Positions 38,803-51,612 of a stretch of DNA of 64,000 nt are shown in pieces; position 1 is the stretch's first letter; every line of letters starts with the position of its first letter. Under the pieces are notes generated by a model. It was given only the letters and a program-made list of their open reading frames with translations. It made no database searches and was not told the DNA's origin. This DNA is from Parapristionchus giblindavisi (taxonomy: Eukaryota; Nematoda; Chromadorea; Rhabditida; Diplogasteridae): the NCBI GenBank assembly GCA_943737045.1, contig CALSFV010000345.1:1-64000 (forward strand), written 5' to 3'. A program made the translations under genes and the position numbers.

Positions 38803-39780
38803 TTGTAGATATTCTGCAGACCTTCATGCATAATTTTGTCAGTGTCTCGTTGCTCTCAATATCTCCGTAGTGTGTGGTGTATGTCTCTCTAGAATATGGT
38901 ACTCTCTCATCCCTGAGGGAAGGAAAGAGGAGAAATGTATGCTCTGTTTTCGCTCTCTTTTCTCTCTCTATGTCTCCTCTTCACTTTATAGTTCCATCGA
39001 CTATCTGCTCTACCTTCTTTCCTCCTTCTTCGTTCTTCATTATTCATTTCTTCGTTGATTGAATCATAGTTGCCCTTTACCCTCTCTCAGTTCTCCTCCA
39101 CTCAACAGCTGTTTCATTTCGTTCTTTCATCATACACTTTGTGTTCATTCCCCCTATTACTTCTTATTTCCTCATTATCTCCTTCTCATCTCTATAGAAC
39201 TCTTCTTTTCCCCTTTGCTTCTCTGATAAGGATCATTTAGTGATTCCTTAATGAACCTTTCACTTGTACTATCTTGAACCAATCTAGATTAATCAATATT
39301 TCTTATTATCTCACATACTTATGAAGATACTAGTGTCTAGATCTGATTGGGATGGTACAGCACTGCAAAAAACGGAAAGTCGAGTACTCGTTTCTCATAT
39401 TTCGAAGAATGGCGGAATAAAAATAGTGTAGAGCATGTTGTTCACATGCATAGTATTTCCATGAAAAGGTTGTTTATCTATCAATATTTGATGATCAACT
39501 AAGCATAGTTAGAGTCTTTATCACTTATCATTTGTCATTTTTGTCCTTCTCTTATTAGACTCCGCCTGTTCTTCTTCGTTTCATCTATCCCCCTCCTCTT
39601 CTCTTCCTCTCTTACCTTTCTCATTCTCAAATTAACCATCCGATAAGTATTAGCTACTTATCTTCCTCTCCACTTATCAACTATGGTGGGTATATCAGTG
39701 ACCAATCAATAATCTACCGTAATCCTCTAACATCATTTCAGGGCATTGATCTAGTTGAAAGTATAGTGGAACTCGCGACG
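38803..39780. other. Intergenic DNA upstream of the ABHD2 gene
   Basis: No gene is recognised. A TTTCAG acceptor at about 39741 lies 40 bp before the chosen start codon and may be a trans-splice site. Confidence 0.5.
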
Positions 39781-42700
39781 ATGTCGCTCCCCTCGCTCCC
39801 CTATCTCGCTCTACCTCCCCTGCCTACGGTAGATCTTACTGTTGAAGGTACGGTAAATGGAATGGAATATTGATTGATTCTAAATGAATATTATTTTTTT
39901 AATATTTAGGTGGTCTAACATCTCTGTATGCTCTCGTAGATGTATCACCATCAGTAGTTCTTACTATCTTCGTCTGTTTCTGTATCGTTCGTTTTCTCAA
40001 ACTAATGAGTACTCCTGAGAAGCCACAGGTATTCTATCCATACAATATTGATGTCATGAAACATGTTTCCAACGGGTATCATGTGTGTACAAATAGTATC
40101 AAAATATTGTTGTCAATCACCTGACGACTGAACGGGGAATATACTTGTGTGGAATTGTATAGAGGATACTGTATCTTAGATGGTGATATTGATTTATTGA
40201 TTACAGATAACGACTGCTGTGAAGGGAGGAGATAAGATGCGTCGTGTACTACAAAATATGAATATTCTGAATGAAGTGTATGTTTTTTCTTCCTTACTAT
40301 CTTATTAGTTGAAATTTGTCAATAGTTACAACGTAAATAATATAGTCTTCTCTCACTCAAAACAGATGTCGGCCTCAAATGAAAGCTTTTTACTGATGAG
40401 ACAAACGCAGAAATATAGAGCATAGTACTCATCTCTTAGAGTTATTTTTAGTTATTCTAGATGTTTTATTTTGTTTTCCGGGGTCAGTTGATTGTGTTGA
40501 AATGTAGTGAGAGAGTCTACGTAGGACAGAGTCTCTGTCTCCTGACTGTTGACTAGATCAGTCAATTGTCTCTCATTACTACAAAGAACAAGGAGAAGAT
40601 ATATTGAGAGTGTGATAATTATAGAGATAGAAGAACATTGGGATGCAGAGTAGATAGAAGGTGCAGTAGAGGTCTAAGAGATCATTTGTCTCCCTCTCCC
40701 TTTACATCTCCCTCTCCCCCCTCTCTACTCTGAATACTGCCAGCTGCGAGATATCATAGCACAATATATGATCAGTGATCATGTCGGTGCAAGAGATAGA
40801 AGAGATATGAAGAAACGAAGAGAGAAGTTATAGAAGAGTGAAAGAAGTGATATAGATAGACAAGATAGAACAGACTTGGTGTCTATCTCTCGTCCTATCA
40901 CTCTCTCTCTTTCTCTCAGTCTCTCATTCATTCTATCTTTAAGCTTTTCGTTGAGGTTAGAATTGACCATAGATAGTGATAAAATAGTATTAGATGTGAT
41001 TTGTGATCCGTTCCATCTATACCTATCTATGTCATAGATGTCTATTGGAGGATGTTTTGATAGTGATAGAGAAGAAGAGGGAAAGCTGTTGATTGTGATT
41101 GTTGTCCCCTCTCTTTCCCCAATGAGATGGATGGAGAGGAGGAGGAGACACGGGGAATTCATGTGAATACACGAAGATGAGAAGGGAACAGAAGGGAGAG
41201 GTACTACGAAGGATGCAGTGTAAATGAAGACGTTGAATGAAGAAAGAAGAAGAAGAAGAAGAAGGTGTTGTTGATACGGTAATTGATAGTGACAAGTTAT
41301 TGTAAGAAAGAGATAGTGATGTTGATCTAATTAGAGGAATATTATCTAATATGGTAGTGATGAAGGGGAAGAAAGAATAGAGATCACACTAGATATGAAT
41401 TGGACGAGGAGATAGACTGATCAGATAGTCGATTAGAATAGATCGGACCTCTGGCAGCAATAACTCGTAGATTGGAAAGTATAGGCAACTAACTATCCAA
41501 GCACGCCAACTCAAGACAGTTTCAAAATTGTATGTACGCTGGCCCGGTAGACTAAAAATGCTATGATTTAGTCTTCTGTTTCCTAGATGTAGAGTGCATC
41601 TTTGATATATGTTTTCGTATTGTATCACTAGGTACAATCTGTTACTATCTCTTCCTTTTATTCGTTGTATGTTTACATAAGAGGAGAAGGGGTTAGAGAG
41701 TGATTGTTTCCATTGAAGAGAACGAAGATTTAGGAGTGAATATGATGGTGATTAAATGATAAACAGTAATGAATTGACAATGTTCCTTTCTATATCATAT
41801 ATCATATGGATAGAATAGAGATCACATAGATACCGATACCGTAATTACATTTTAAAATATGTGTAATAATATAACAATAATAGAGTATAGTGAAAGATGT
41901 GAGATGTACCGTAGTCTAGACAATACAAGGGGGGGGGGGGGTAAACCAGATACAGATACAACAATATCTATAATTGGGAAATACTTGTACATCGAAAAGT
42001 TGGAAATATCTGTGGTAGTGAGATAGTATCGTGTTCATATTGCATACAAGTCTCATTGATCGTATTGATTGATGAATGGATCAATGATTATTACCATATA
42101 TAATTGTAGTTATCGTCCTCCATGGTTATGGGGAAGATCGGGTCATCTTCAAACTGCTGCCTATGGTCTACTTGGACATGCGTCATTAAGAAGAACTGCT
42201 GATAGAAGGACCAAGGTACGGTAGTTATCCTTCTCACATTACGGTATATTAAATCGATTACAGTTGATGATGCCCGATGGAGCTACAGTAACCTATGATG
42301 TGTACGAACCTCTATCCAAGGTAGAACGATGGTCGTATTAATGTACTCTAATGATGTAACTATTATAGCATCCATCTGGTCTGGATATCACATTGTGTCT
42401 CACTCCTGGAATAGCTAATTCATCCGAGTCCAATTACATAAGGACTTGTGTACATTATGCACAGGTTAGTATAATATCTCGTCTAATTAGTATACATTAA
42501 TTATGATAAATAATAATAATATTTATTCGTAATGGTCAAATAATATGGATGAAATATGGGTTGAACTGATTGATCTGTTGTTGTGATTTCTTGTTTACAA
42601 TAGAGGGAGGGAGGGAGATGTGAATACTTTGATCAAATAATGATAACCTTCGCGCTTTTATCTCTCATAAATCACACCAATTGACGTTGGTTTACACAGA

Positions 42701-44985
42701 TGATTACTAATAGGAAAAGAGTGGTCAAGGTATGGTAATACGGTAGATAATTTGATAGATAAGGGCATATCTGGGATACGGTAGTTGTGGGCTAATAGTA
42801 CAGCTCATACGTTTAATTTTTCATTAATGGTGATGTTTTTTGTGTGAAGAATGTAGATTATATTTTAGTTGTTCTTGATGATATCAGATAGATAGGACCA
42901 TTTAGAGTGGTGAGATACAATCAAATTCTTTCAATTGACTTCTTCTTCATCTTCTTCTTCTTTTTGTATGAGTGTGTGATAGTATCTCAAAGTTCTCTTC
43001 TCATTCAATAGAATATACATGAGAAAGTGTGAGATATTGTCACTTGTAAATCATTCCAACAACCATTCTTAATGAATTTCTTGACAAAATTTGGAAAAAA
43101 AATGAACGGAAAAGATGGGATTAAAAATGGTAGTGAACTGGTTCAGAGGAATTTGTTGCACGTAGAGTTCGTATTTGAGGGAGTGATATTGAGACGATGG
43201 AGAAGTGAGAGAGGACAGAGAGATAGACAGATCGAAACGTGACGATTATGGAGATAGAAGGAGAGGGAGAAGAAGAGGAAGAAGGATAGGGAGAGGGAGG
43301 GGAAGAAGACATTAATCTATATTGATTCTAATAGGATAAATAAACGGAGGGAAACTGATAATTAAATGATAGAATGAATAGACTACCAAGTCGTATGCTA
43401 CACTACATGAAAAGATACCAATTAGCTTCCATAGTAGCATTCATTATTATACCGTAATCATGTAATTCGTTGTAGGAAGCAGGCTATCGATGTGCAGTAT
43501 TGAATCATCTTGGAGCCCTCGTTGGAGTACCTCTCACATCTCCACGAATCTTCTCTTATGGTAATATATAATCTATATGTGATACCTGGTTGATTCATGT
43601 TTCTCTTTGGTCATAAGCTCTTATTGTACGATTAAAAGATTGATGTTGAAATGATTAAATTCTAGGTGGTACATGTGATTTGAATGCCATGGTAACTCAT
43701 CTCTCTCGTATTCATCCTCATACACAATTCATATCAATTGGATTCTCAATGGGAGCCAATATCACTACCAAGTTTATACTTGAAGCACAAGATGAATTGA
43801 GGTTAGTGATTGATGATCATACCATTGACACGATTGAACTATGGTTGAGGGTTACTGTAGTTCGTAGAGTGATCTCTTTTTTGTTACCCTTTGTGTTGCA
43901 CGATAGCGTGGTTTAGAAGATAGAGAGGAACGATGAGAATGCAAAGAGAAAGAAGAAGAAAGATATCGAATTAGTATCAATTAGTTATGATAGAATGAGG
44001 AAGACCACGCCATTTCATTTCCCTTATTAAGCTATTTCTTAAAGGAGTTTCTAAAATACTATTCATATATCATTTTAGATCTCGTATAATCTTTGGTCTC
44101 TCGGTATGTCAAGGATACTCTGCCACTACATCTGCACCAATGTATCATGATTGGGAGAACAGTCGGTAAGGAGTACTGTAACATTACAGATTACTGTAGT
44201 CATACAATCAATCAATAATATATCATTGATTTTAGTCGTGCATACAATTATGTTATCACTGAGAATATGAAGAGACTTCTACGTAGAAACTACGATCAAG
44301 CAGTTGCTCCTCATGTAGCGAGTGGTCTAGTTGATGAACAGGTACTGTATATTGAGTAGAAGTAGTACGGTAATTGAACTTTGATCTATTGCAGCGTCTC
44401 TGGTCAGCCACTTCAATCATTGCTTTTGATGAACTGTACAATCGGTATGTTTTCATTGATTCATTCATTTATCGATTATCCAATCTACCGTATTCTTTTG
44501 ATGTTCAGTCGTGTATGTGGCTTCGATTCTCTCGATTCATTCTATCACTGGTGTAGTTGTCTTCCTCAACTCGATAAACTCAATGTGAGTCTCACAGCAA
44601 TTGACCCTCATTACGGTAATCGATTATTGATTGATTATCTCAGGTTCCAATGATCTTCTTCAACGCTCAAGATGATCCTATCGTTCCTCGTTCGCTATGG
44701 GAGCCAGTCAAGGTATACTGTAGTTCATGCATACATCTACCGTAATCATGGATATTCGTTGTAGGAGCTAGCCAGTCGTAAAGAGGATGTAGCATTCATC
44801 AGTTCCAAACACGGTGGTCATCTTGGATTCCTCGAAGGTTCATCATTCGCTCCAAAATCTGTCACGTGGCTAGATAGGTACTGTATTCCACTCATTATTC
44901 CATTTGTATATATTTTTGATTTCTTTTCAGATTCATCGTCCAGATGTGTGATTCGGCAGTTCGTGTTTATGCTCAAGAGAAATAG
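39781..44985 (+). CDS. ABHD2-type alpha/beta hydrolase (monoacylglycerol lipase)
   Basis: A membrane-anchored serine hydrolase of the ABHD1/2/3 group. About 15 exons give roughly 435 aa (human ABHD2 has 425). An N-terminal membrane segment (VVLTIFVCFCIVRFLKLM) precedes the family signature YRPPWLWGRSGHLQTAAYG. Then come PGIANSSESNYIRTCVHYAQ, YRCAVLNHLGAL, the nucleophile elbow GFSMGANI, the acid site NAQDDPIVP, and the catalytic His in KHGGHLGFLEG, so Ser, Asp and His are all present. In mammals ABHD2 is a progesterone-responsive 2-arachidonoylglycerol lipase; that regulation is not inferable here. Two large introns (about 40280-42110 and 42466-43475) contain CT-rich DNA and the 13-G run. Several acceptors use the TTCGTTGTAG module. 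A GATCTTTGATCTTTGATC word follows the stop. Confidence 0.9.
41929..41941. repeat. Run of 13 G inside an ABHD2 intron
   Basis: A homopolymer G run on the + strand; likely length-variable or error-prone in assembly. Confidence 0.9.
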
Positions 44986-45714
44986 ATTTCCAGATTATTG
45001 ATCTTTGATCTTTGATCTCCCTATATTCTCTCGTTCTTCGTTTTAGTTCTTTTCTATTCCATTTATTCGTGTTTCTCTAATTGTTAGTCGTTATCTCTAT
45101 TTTAAGTTCGTATGCGATCGTTCCAACCAACATAGTTGTTTATTTTTTCATTTCCAAATTTTATTTATAGATTATCGTTTTCATCTTTATCTCTTTTTGT
45201 AATATCTAATATATCTAACAATCTACTTGTTCCTCCGCCATTTCCCGTTACGGTATTCCCCTCGCTGTCAATATACAGTACCCATCATCATACATTTATA
45301 TCTTAGAAGATCCCATCAATCGATATATTTCAGAAGTAGCCAATCGATATATCATTGTAGATCTTTCATTATTGTTCATTCCCTAATTAGAAGTGATCTG
45401 ATCTTGTTTTTGTCTGTAGAAATGTGCCACAACGGTGTTTCCTTACCCCTTTATGGTGTAGTATGGATAGTATTACGGTATCGAGTGCAATCTCACAATG
45501 CTACGGTGTAGCTTACAGTTCATAAACCTCTTTTTTACAATAGTTGTTGCTTGGGCATACAAGGAAATGAATCAGAATAGAATTAGTCATAAAGATGACG
45601 ATCATTCAAATGCATCATATACTCAAATATATAAGTGGAAGAGTGACAATTGAATAACTTATCTTCTTTATTCATTTCATTCTATCATATCTATTGAATT
45701 GAGGTTGGTTTATC
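44986..45714. other. Spacer between the ABHD2 and REEP5 genes
   Basis: A GATC/TTTGATC repeat right after the stop and several TACGGTA words. No gene is seen. Confidence 0.5.
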
Positions 45715-46526
45715 ATGAACAAAGCCCCTCCTCCATCCACTCCTGCACCCAATCTTAAAGTACCTACTGTACAAGTATGGTCTTTGATCTTTCATTCGTG
45801 ATCTTTGATCTATCGATTGATTGTTATAGGATTCGTTCCATCAATTTCTCTATTCATCTCATGGACCGACTATGGACAAATACATCGCATCGGCAGAGGA
45901 ACAAACTGGATTGAAAAGAGAAAGTGTACGGTACATCTTGATTACGGTAGATATGAGCAACTACCCATCGTTACTTTTCAGCTATTCGCTATTATGCTAG
46001 CAGTGGTCTCCCTTTATCTCGTATTTGGAAATCTAGCACACACTGTGTGTAATCTAATTGGATTTGTTTATCCATCGTATATCTCAGTCAAGGTATACGG
46101 TAATCATATAGAATACGTTATGAACTAATCAATAATCAGGCTATTCGAAGTGATGAGAAGAATGATGACACTAAATGGTTGATATACTGGACTGTATTCG
46201 GATTCTTCTCATTGGTATCGTAATCATCAATCGATTGATTTATCGATCTACAGTAATCTATTCCATTCGGGATTCAGATTGATTCATTTGCTGAGGATAT
46301 CTTATCATTCTTTCCCGTGTATTATCTATTCAAGGCTCTTTTCCTTGTCTATCTCTATCTACCTCAGACTGACGGAGCTCAAGTCTTGTATACGGTAAGT
46401 ACCTCAGTGATTATCGATTGCTTGAATGAATATATTGATTAATCACAGAACTATGTCGATCCAGCGGTAACTGCTTTTGATAGATGGTATTATGAAGAGG
46501 AGAAAAATGAATCAAAGAGGGAATGA
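45715..46526 (+). CDS. yop-1: REEP5/Yop1/HVA22-family ER-shaping protein
   Basis: A TB2/DP1/HVA22 hairpin protein that curves and stabilises tubular ER. Six exons keep frame: 45715-45774, 45830-45925, 45982-46092, 46140-46214, 46278-46394 and 46449-46526, giving 178 aa. The end of exon 2 was chosen at AGT/GTACGG, because the next GT downstream breaks the frame. Visible marks: a TGLKRES segment, then LYLVFGNLAHTVCNLIGFVY, PSYISVKAIRS, DDTKWLIYWTVFGFFSL, then SFFPVYYLFKALFLVYLYLP and GAQVLYTNYVDP. These match REEP5 in order and spacing (human REEP5 has 189 aa). The short charged tail ends SKRE. AATAAATG lies about 20 bp after the stop. Confidence 0.93.
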
Positions 46527-46976
46527 AGATAAGAAAATGATAAGAAATAAATGATAAATGATGATTATGATCAATTGTATTGTATATGTACAAGAGATGA
46601 ACGATTTGATTGATTGTGTAGAGACTGAAATGGATTGTAGACATAGTTGTCCATAGAAACAGAATAGAGAAGAGAAAGAAAGAATGGGGGATGAGTTGGA
46701 ATAAACCAATTTTAGTCTTTCTTACAACAAACCATTCCGATGTTCCAGTGGATTTCACGTTTCAAGGTTAATATTTGTATATATCAATCCATATTATTTG
46801 TCTGGGAATGATAAAGTTCTTCCAGCAATGTTTTCATCTTCAATGTCAACAATGTAGAACACTTCTATCTTTATCTCCAATGCAAAGACGAATTGTATTC
46901 TATCTAATACTTATCTTTATCATATATATTGTTTGTTATCATGATTGATTTCATCTCTATTGATTGATCTCATCAG
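46527..46976. other. Spacer downstream of REEP5
   Basis: Poly(A) signal region followed by AT-rich DNA with no supported exon. Confidence 0.45.
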
Positions 46977-47236
46977 ATGGTATCAATAGACATTAAAACG
47001 TTGAATATGGCAAGAGATTATAAGAGGAATATCAGTAAATTCATCCCAATCAATATTTCTTTATCTGATGGTATTACCTCAACTACTGTAACTTTCTACA
47101 AGGAGGTTTATTTTGCTATCTCAGATTATGAAAATGATCGATAATTAAGGCTCCCAATATGGATGAGGATAACTTGAATAACACAGATAGTGGAAATTCA
47201 ATTTTAGATTTTTTGATATCTTCTGGAAAGAAATGA
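46977..47236 (+). CDS. Possible small ORF of unknown function
   Basis: Two exons (46977-47105 and 47150-47236) separated by a 44-nt intron with GT..AG ends give 71 aa in frame. The peptide runs from MVSIDIKTLNMARDYKRN to ILDFLISSGKK and resembles nothing I recognise. A good acceptor (CATCAG) stands directly before the ATG, so it may be trans-spliced or may be an internal exon of a larger gene. A donor-like GTGAGT overlaps the stop region, so the 3' end is also uncertain. It lies 450 bp after REEP5 on the same strand. Confidence 0.35.
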
Positions 47237-47384
47237 GTGAGTACTGTAGATCATAATATAAATTCCACATATTTATATTGATTAATATATTCAGACATTG
47301 CAGGATGGCGTATGCAGTTCGAAGTAATAATCATTCTCTATTCAAATAGCCATCGAAGAATTCAACTTCCTATATTGAATATCG

Positions 47385-47525
47385 GGCACTACTTCAGAAT
47401 AGGGTACCAGTCCTAAATAATATTATAATTGCCTAATATAAACGTCCTTTCCTTTGTGTTAATTTCATTTTTCACGTCCTTTTGGACTTGCCCGGTGTAC
47501 TGGTACCCTATTCTGAAGTAGTGCC
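47385..47525. mobile_element. MITE with perfect 27-bp inverted repeats and 8-bp target duplication
   Basis: The left arm at 47385-47411 starts GGCACTACTTCAGAATAG. The right arm at 47499-47525 is its exact reverse complement. The flanking direct repeat GAATATCG is present at 47377-47384 and 47526-47533. The element is 141 bp long with a short AT-rich interior and no coding. An 8-bp duplication fits hAT or Merlin type. Perfect arms and a perfect duplication suggest a recent insertion. Confidence 0.88.
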
Positions 47526-47533
47526 GAATATCG

Positions 47534-47942
47534 ATCTCTTCCTCATATTTTTACATTACATTACATTTGTATATATACATATATATTGATTGATTTTATA
47601 AATTATTTAATTTGTATTTTTTCAATTTGTTAAAACATTTTAATAAGAAGACAATAAGAAGATTTTGTATTTATTGGGTTTCGAAGTAAAACACAATTCA
47701 CAGAATTTTTAAAAAATGCTTTCAATATTTTTCAGAATCAATCGCAAACTGAACAAATTATGAGTGCAGTAAGAAAAAGCGACTACAGTTTGCAATACTT
47801 TTTGGCCATTTGCCGGTTTTTAAACAACGGTATTCGTTTCCGTTTTATTTATTTTTTATGTTTTTGTTTGATTTCATGCTTATTTCCTAAACTCGTGCTC
47901 TAAATTTTTATATAGATCACTTACAGCTCTATTGGAATCAGT
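47534..47942. other. Upstream region of the zinc-finger gene
   Basis: AT-rich. A TTACAG acceptor 17 nt before the ATG is a plausible trans-splice site. Confidence 0.5.
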
Positions 47943-50900
47943 ATGGAGTATCCAGTCGTGTTTCGATGTTCGGAATGCACTTTAGAACATGGTAAACTAA
48001 CTCATGATCATGCATCAAATTTTTATTGTTTATTTCTGGCTTCAGATACATTAGAAGCGCTTGAAACTCATTTATGGAATCGACACTTGGGCCAATTTCC
48101 CTTTTACTGTGCTATATGTAACTATCCAGCTTTATCTGATAAAGCTCTATCTATTCATTTCCTCGAGAATCATCCAAGAAAGGTTTCATTTTCACTTCTT
48201 TCGATATCCATTTCTGTTTTACAGACAGTTGAATTCAAGCGAAAGATTCATACAGAGAATCAACTACGATATTTGATAGCTCAATCTATCGCCGTTCCTG
48301 TTTTGATGGACGATGAAAATGAGGTTGATCAAGTTGTCTTTTTGATATTTTATCTTAGTATTCAGGCGGATTCACTCATGTACGAAGATGAACAAGATGT
48401 GAGTGAACAAATTGATGAAGTTCAAGAGGTTAGTTTTCTATCCATTGTTGTCATAGCTCAAGTTGATACTGAAACTTCAAAATTTGACAATCATTGATAA
48501 TATATTATTTTGATTGATTGTAGGCGAATCAAGGACAATTCCATATGCAAGTAGCATCAACGTCATCATTTAATCATAGAAGAATGAATGGTGAACATAA
48601 AATAGATGAGAATGAATGGGATCCACCTCCTAATCTCAAACGAGTACGATATCTATTTCTTCATCTATCTTATCTATGATAATTTGTATTTGCAGATAGA
48701 TGAAGCATTGAATGGCGTTACAGATGTGATATATCTTGATGATATGGGAAGAGAAATATCCAGTAATGAGGTAGTCATCCATTCTTTGCATTCATGATAT
48801 CAATTGATCTTAAGCACACTGATGAGCAATTACAAAGTGATGAAGTTATTGCTGAAGAAGAAGTTGAAGAGGTTAGTTTATTCATAAAAGTCTATGGACA
48901 TCTAAGATGAACTGCCTAATCTATTGATTAAATCAACCGTAGTGATAAGTTTGATGAGAACCACTACAGATGGGTCAGATTTCATTGGAAGAAAGAGAAG
49001 TGGAAGAAGTAGGAGAAATAGAAGAAGTTGATGAAGGAATGATACATCCTCATGATGAATCTAATCAAATTATCAATCATCATGGTATACTATTTATTTC
49101 CAATCGAATATGTGGTCGGGTTTTTCGATTTTTGTGAAATTTTGGCTCAAAATGCGGTCAGGCTTGGTACTTTGTTACATACTTTTCGGCCTATGTTTGT
49201 AATAAAAATATAACACAATGTTAGTGGTTGTTGGATCAAGTGATTTAAAATTAGTGTTTTTATATTCTTCATTGATCTTGTTTGCTAGATGAAAAGGAGT
49301 TGGAACGACAAATAACGATAACGAGAGATTGATATGAATAAATATGGTTTTATTTGAGGTATGGGAGGTGGATATCTTTATGATGAAGATGGGAATGTAT
49401 TCACTGAAGGAGAAGTAGATGGAGTACAAGAAGGAGATATGGAATATGTTGATGAACAAGGGAATATATTCTTCGCTTCATCTGCACCGTATTCGGTTTG
49501 CCTTTTATTGATTTATTCATGGATGTATTGATTGAATTCAGCACAAAATGGGATCACGATCATCTATTCATCAAATGAGAATGAATAAGGATAGACATAT
49601 GGAAATGGTTGTATCTAAGGTAATTACTTATTCTTATTATTGATTAGATTATGTTGGTTATCTGGTCTATGTCTTATATTCTTGATTACGGTAATACAAT
49701 CATACATTTTCGGCACCCTCACCGTGTTATTTTTATATAGTGGGTCGATTTCGTTATTTTTCGGTTGAATTGTAATTTTTAGCTTAAAAAAGGATCCTTA
49801 TATAGTGGGTAGATGCTAAAAAAGAGCCGTATACAGTGGATCGATCCTCACCTTGTGAGGGTATGAAAATGTATGAATACAATATTGATTAAAGGTAGCA
49901 GAAGACAGAGGTGACCTACTGCGAAAGAAGCAACCTACTGTACATGAATGTCAAATCTGTGGAAAGATTCTAAAGGTCTACTCATCCTTTCTGAAATTTG
50001 TGAATTCTCTCCTATTACAGTATCCTTCTCGTATCGAAGCACACCGTCGTTCTCATGCTTCAGTGAAGATCTTTCAATGTCCTCATTGTGATAGACATTT
50101 CTCACAACGAAGTTCACTCAATGTTCATATACGAACTCATACAGGTACAGTATCCAACTATTTCATTTACAGTAATCTACAATTATGTAGCATACAACAC
50201 GAGGGTACCTAAACTTTTGACTAACTGAACCTGTCTGTAGTTCAATTTGTAAAATCATGTTCCAATCGACATTCATACGAAATCTGAACCAACTACTAGA
50301 CTGTATTCTGTGAGACTATATCCCGGATGTGGTTTCCTGTCACGGATAGATATATAAACGGGCGTACTTTGTCTGACCAAATATCGCATAGTGTATCTGC
50401 ACAAAAAACAATCGGGTAAAATGCTGCCGCTTATGATTGATTTTCCTGACAAACCGTATTCCGAACAGTTTGACCGGCATAACTGAAAGTGAATATTAGT
50501 TGTCATATATTTCAACTTTTGTGGCCTTTTGTTCAACATATCCTCTCATATAGAATACGATACATGGGCGGGGAATATATGAGGAGTCCATAGAGAAATG
50601 GAATGGTATTCATTCTCTAGTCATAGTTTCCTATTCCCCTATATCTTATTGGTTATGTAGTATGAGTCATGATTCATCAGTCTTTTTCATCAACTTTTAT
50701 CTCTCAATACTTCATTTCTATTGCTAAGTAAACGTCATGTTGTTATTGAGGACAATTGTTTCATACAATATCGTCCATTTTCAATAGATATACAAATCCT
50801 TTTAATAGTACAACCATGGTCTAACTTTTATATGTAACTTAATGATATGATTAATACATTGATATATTGTAGGTGAACGTCCATATGAGTGTACATGGGA

Positions 50901-51612
50901 ATGTGGAAAGACATTCTTTTCATCATCTGCATTGCGGTACTTATATCTATCTATCTATCTATCTCTATTCATTTCTCATTCTTATTATTAGTCAACTATA
51001 TCTATATTTATTATCCCTTCATCCTATTCAATTAAATAATAACAACTTTTGGCCACGCATGATGAAGTTTCACTACATTATGATTTCTGATTCATGATAT
51101 GATATCTTTCATAATATTTATCTTTCAACTAATTACAGTATCCCCTCTATTACAGTATGCACGAGAAGTGTCATTCGGGTGAACGTCCGTTCGCATGTTC
51201 CATTTGTGGTCAACACTTCCAGAAAAGGGTAAGCTAATCGACATTGATTATTATTGATTGATCGATATGTGTCAATCGATATTTGTGTAAAGAAATGATT
51301 TTTTATTGTCCTTTCTCGTTTCCTTTGTGATTAGTATTGAGTGAGAATAGGGATAAATGTCATCTTCATCATTGGTTGTAATTATAGCATCATGTGATTC
51401 GACATGAAAAGGCACGACATTCATCACTTATGAGAGATGAAGAAATTGAAGAAGAAGAAGAGCTAACAGGAGAGGTACGGTAGTTTATACTCGATAAATG
51501 TATCGAGAACTGATTATATTTGTAGGTGAAGGCAGTAGTTGATGATGTAATTCAATCGGTTCGAACTGAAAAAATGAATAAGATAATGAATAGTAAAAGA
51601 TATAAACGGTAG
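47943..51612 (+). CDS. C2H2 zinc-finger protein, six fingers, acidic middle
   Basis: A probable DNA-binding nuclear protein of about 470 aa in roughly 16 exons. Two N-terminal fingers, degenerate or atypical (CSECTLEH...HLWNRH, and YCAICNYPALSDKALSIHF), precede a long acidic region (runs such as EEEVEE, EVEEVGEIEEVDEG, DEDGNVFTEGEVDG). Four C-terminal fingers follow: HECQICGKILKYPSRIEAH, FQCPHCDRHFSQRSSLNVH, YECTWECGKTFFSSSALRMH and FACSICGQHFQKRHHVIRH, with TG(E)RP linkers between the last ones. The acidic middle could be a transactivation region. Family membership is clear; no orthologue is assigned. One intron carries a MITE (49701-49875). The start ATG gives an immediate in-frame finger. 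Confidence 0.8.
49701..49875. mobile_element. MITE family A, copy 2, in the zinc-finger intron
   Basis: Begins CATACATTTTCGGCAC and ends GAGGGTATGAAAATGTATG. The perfect 8-bp target duplication AATACAAT lies at 49693-49700 and 49876-49883. The interior holds three copies of a TATATAGTGGGTCGAT-like word spaced about 45-60 bp. It is homologous to 23541-23733. It sits between the two exons that flank the acidic-to-finger transition, so it must be spliced out. Confidence 0.88.

Noticed and set aside
40779..41637. Minus-strand ORFs inside the ABHD2 intron as a nested gene
   Set aside because: No coherent exon chain, no family resemblance and low-complexity content.
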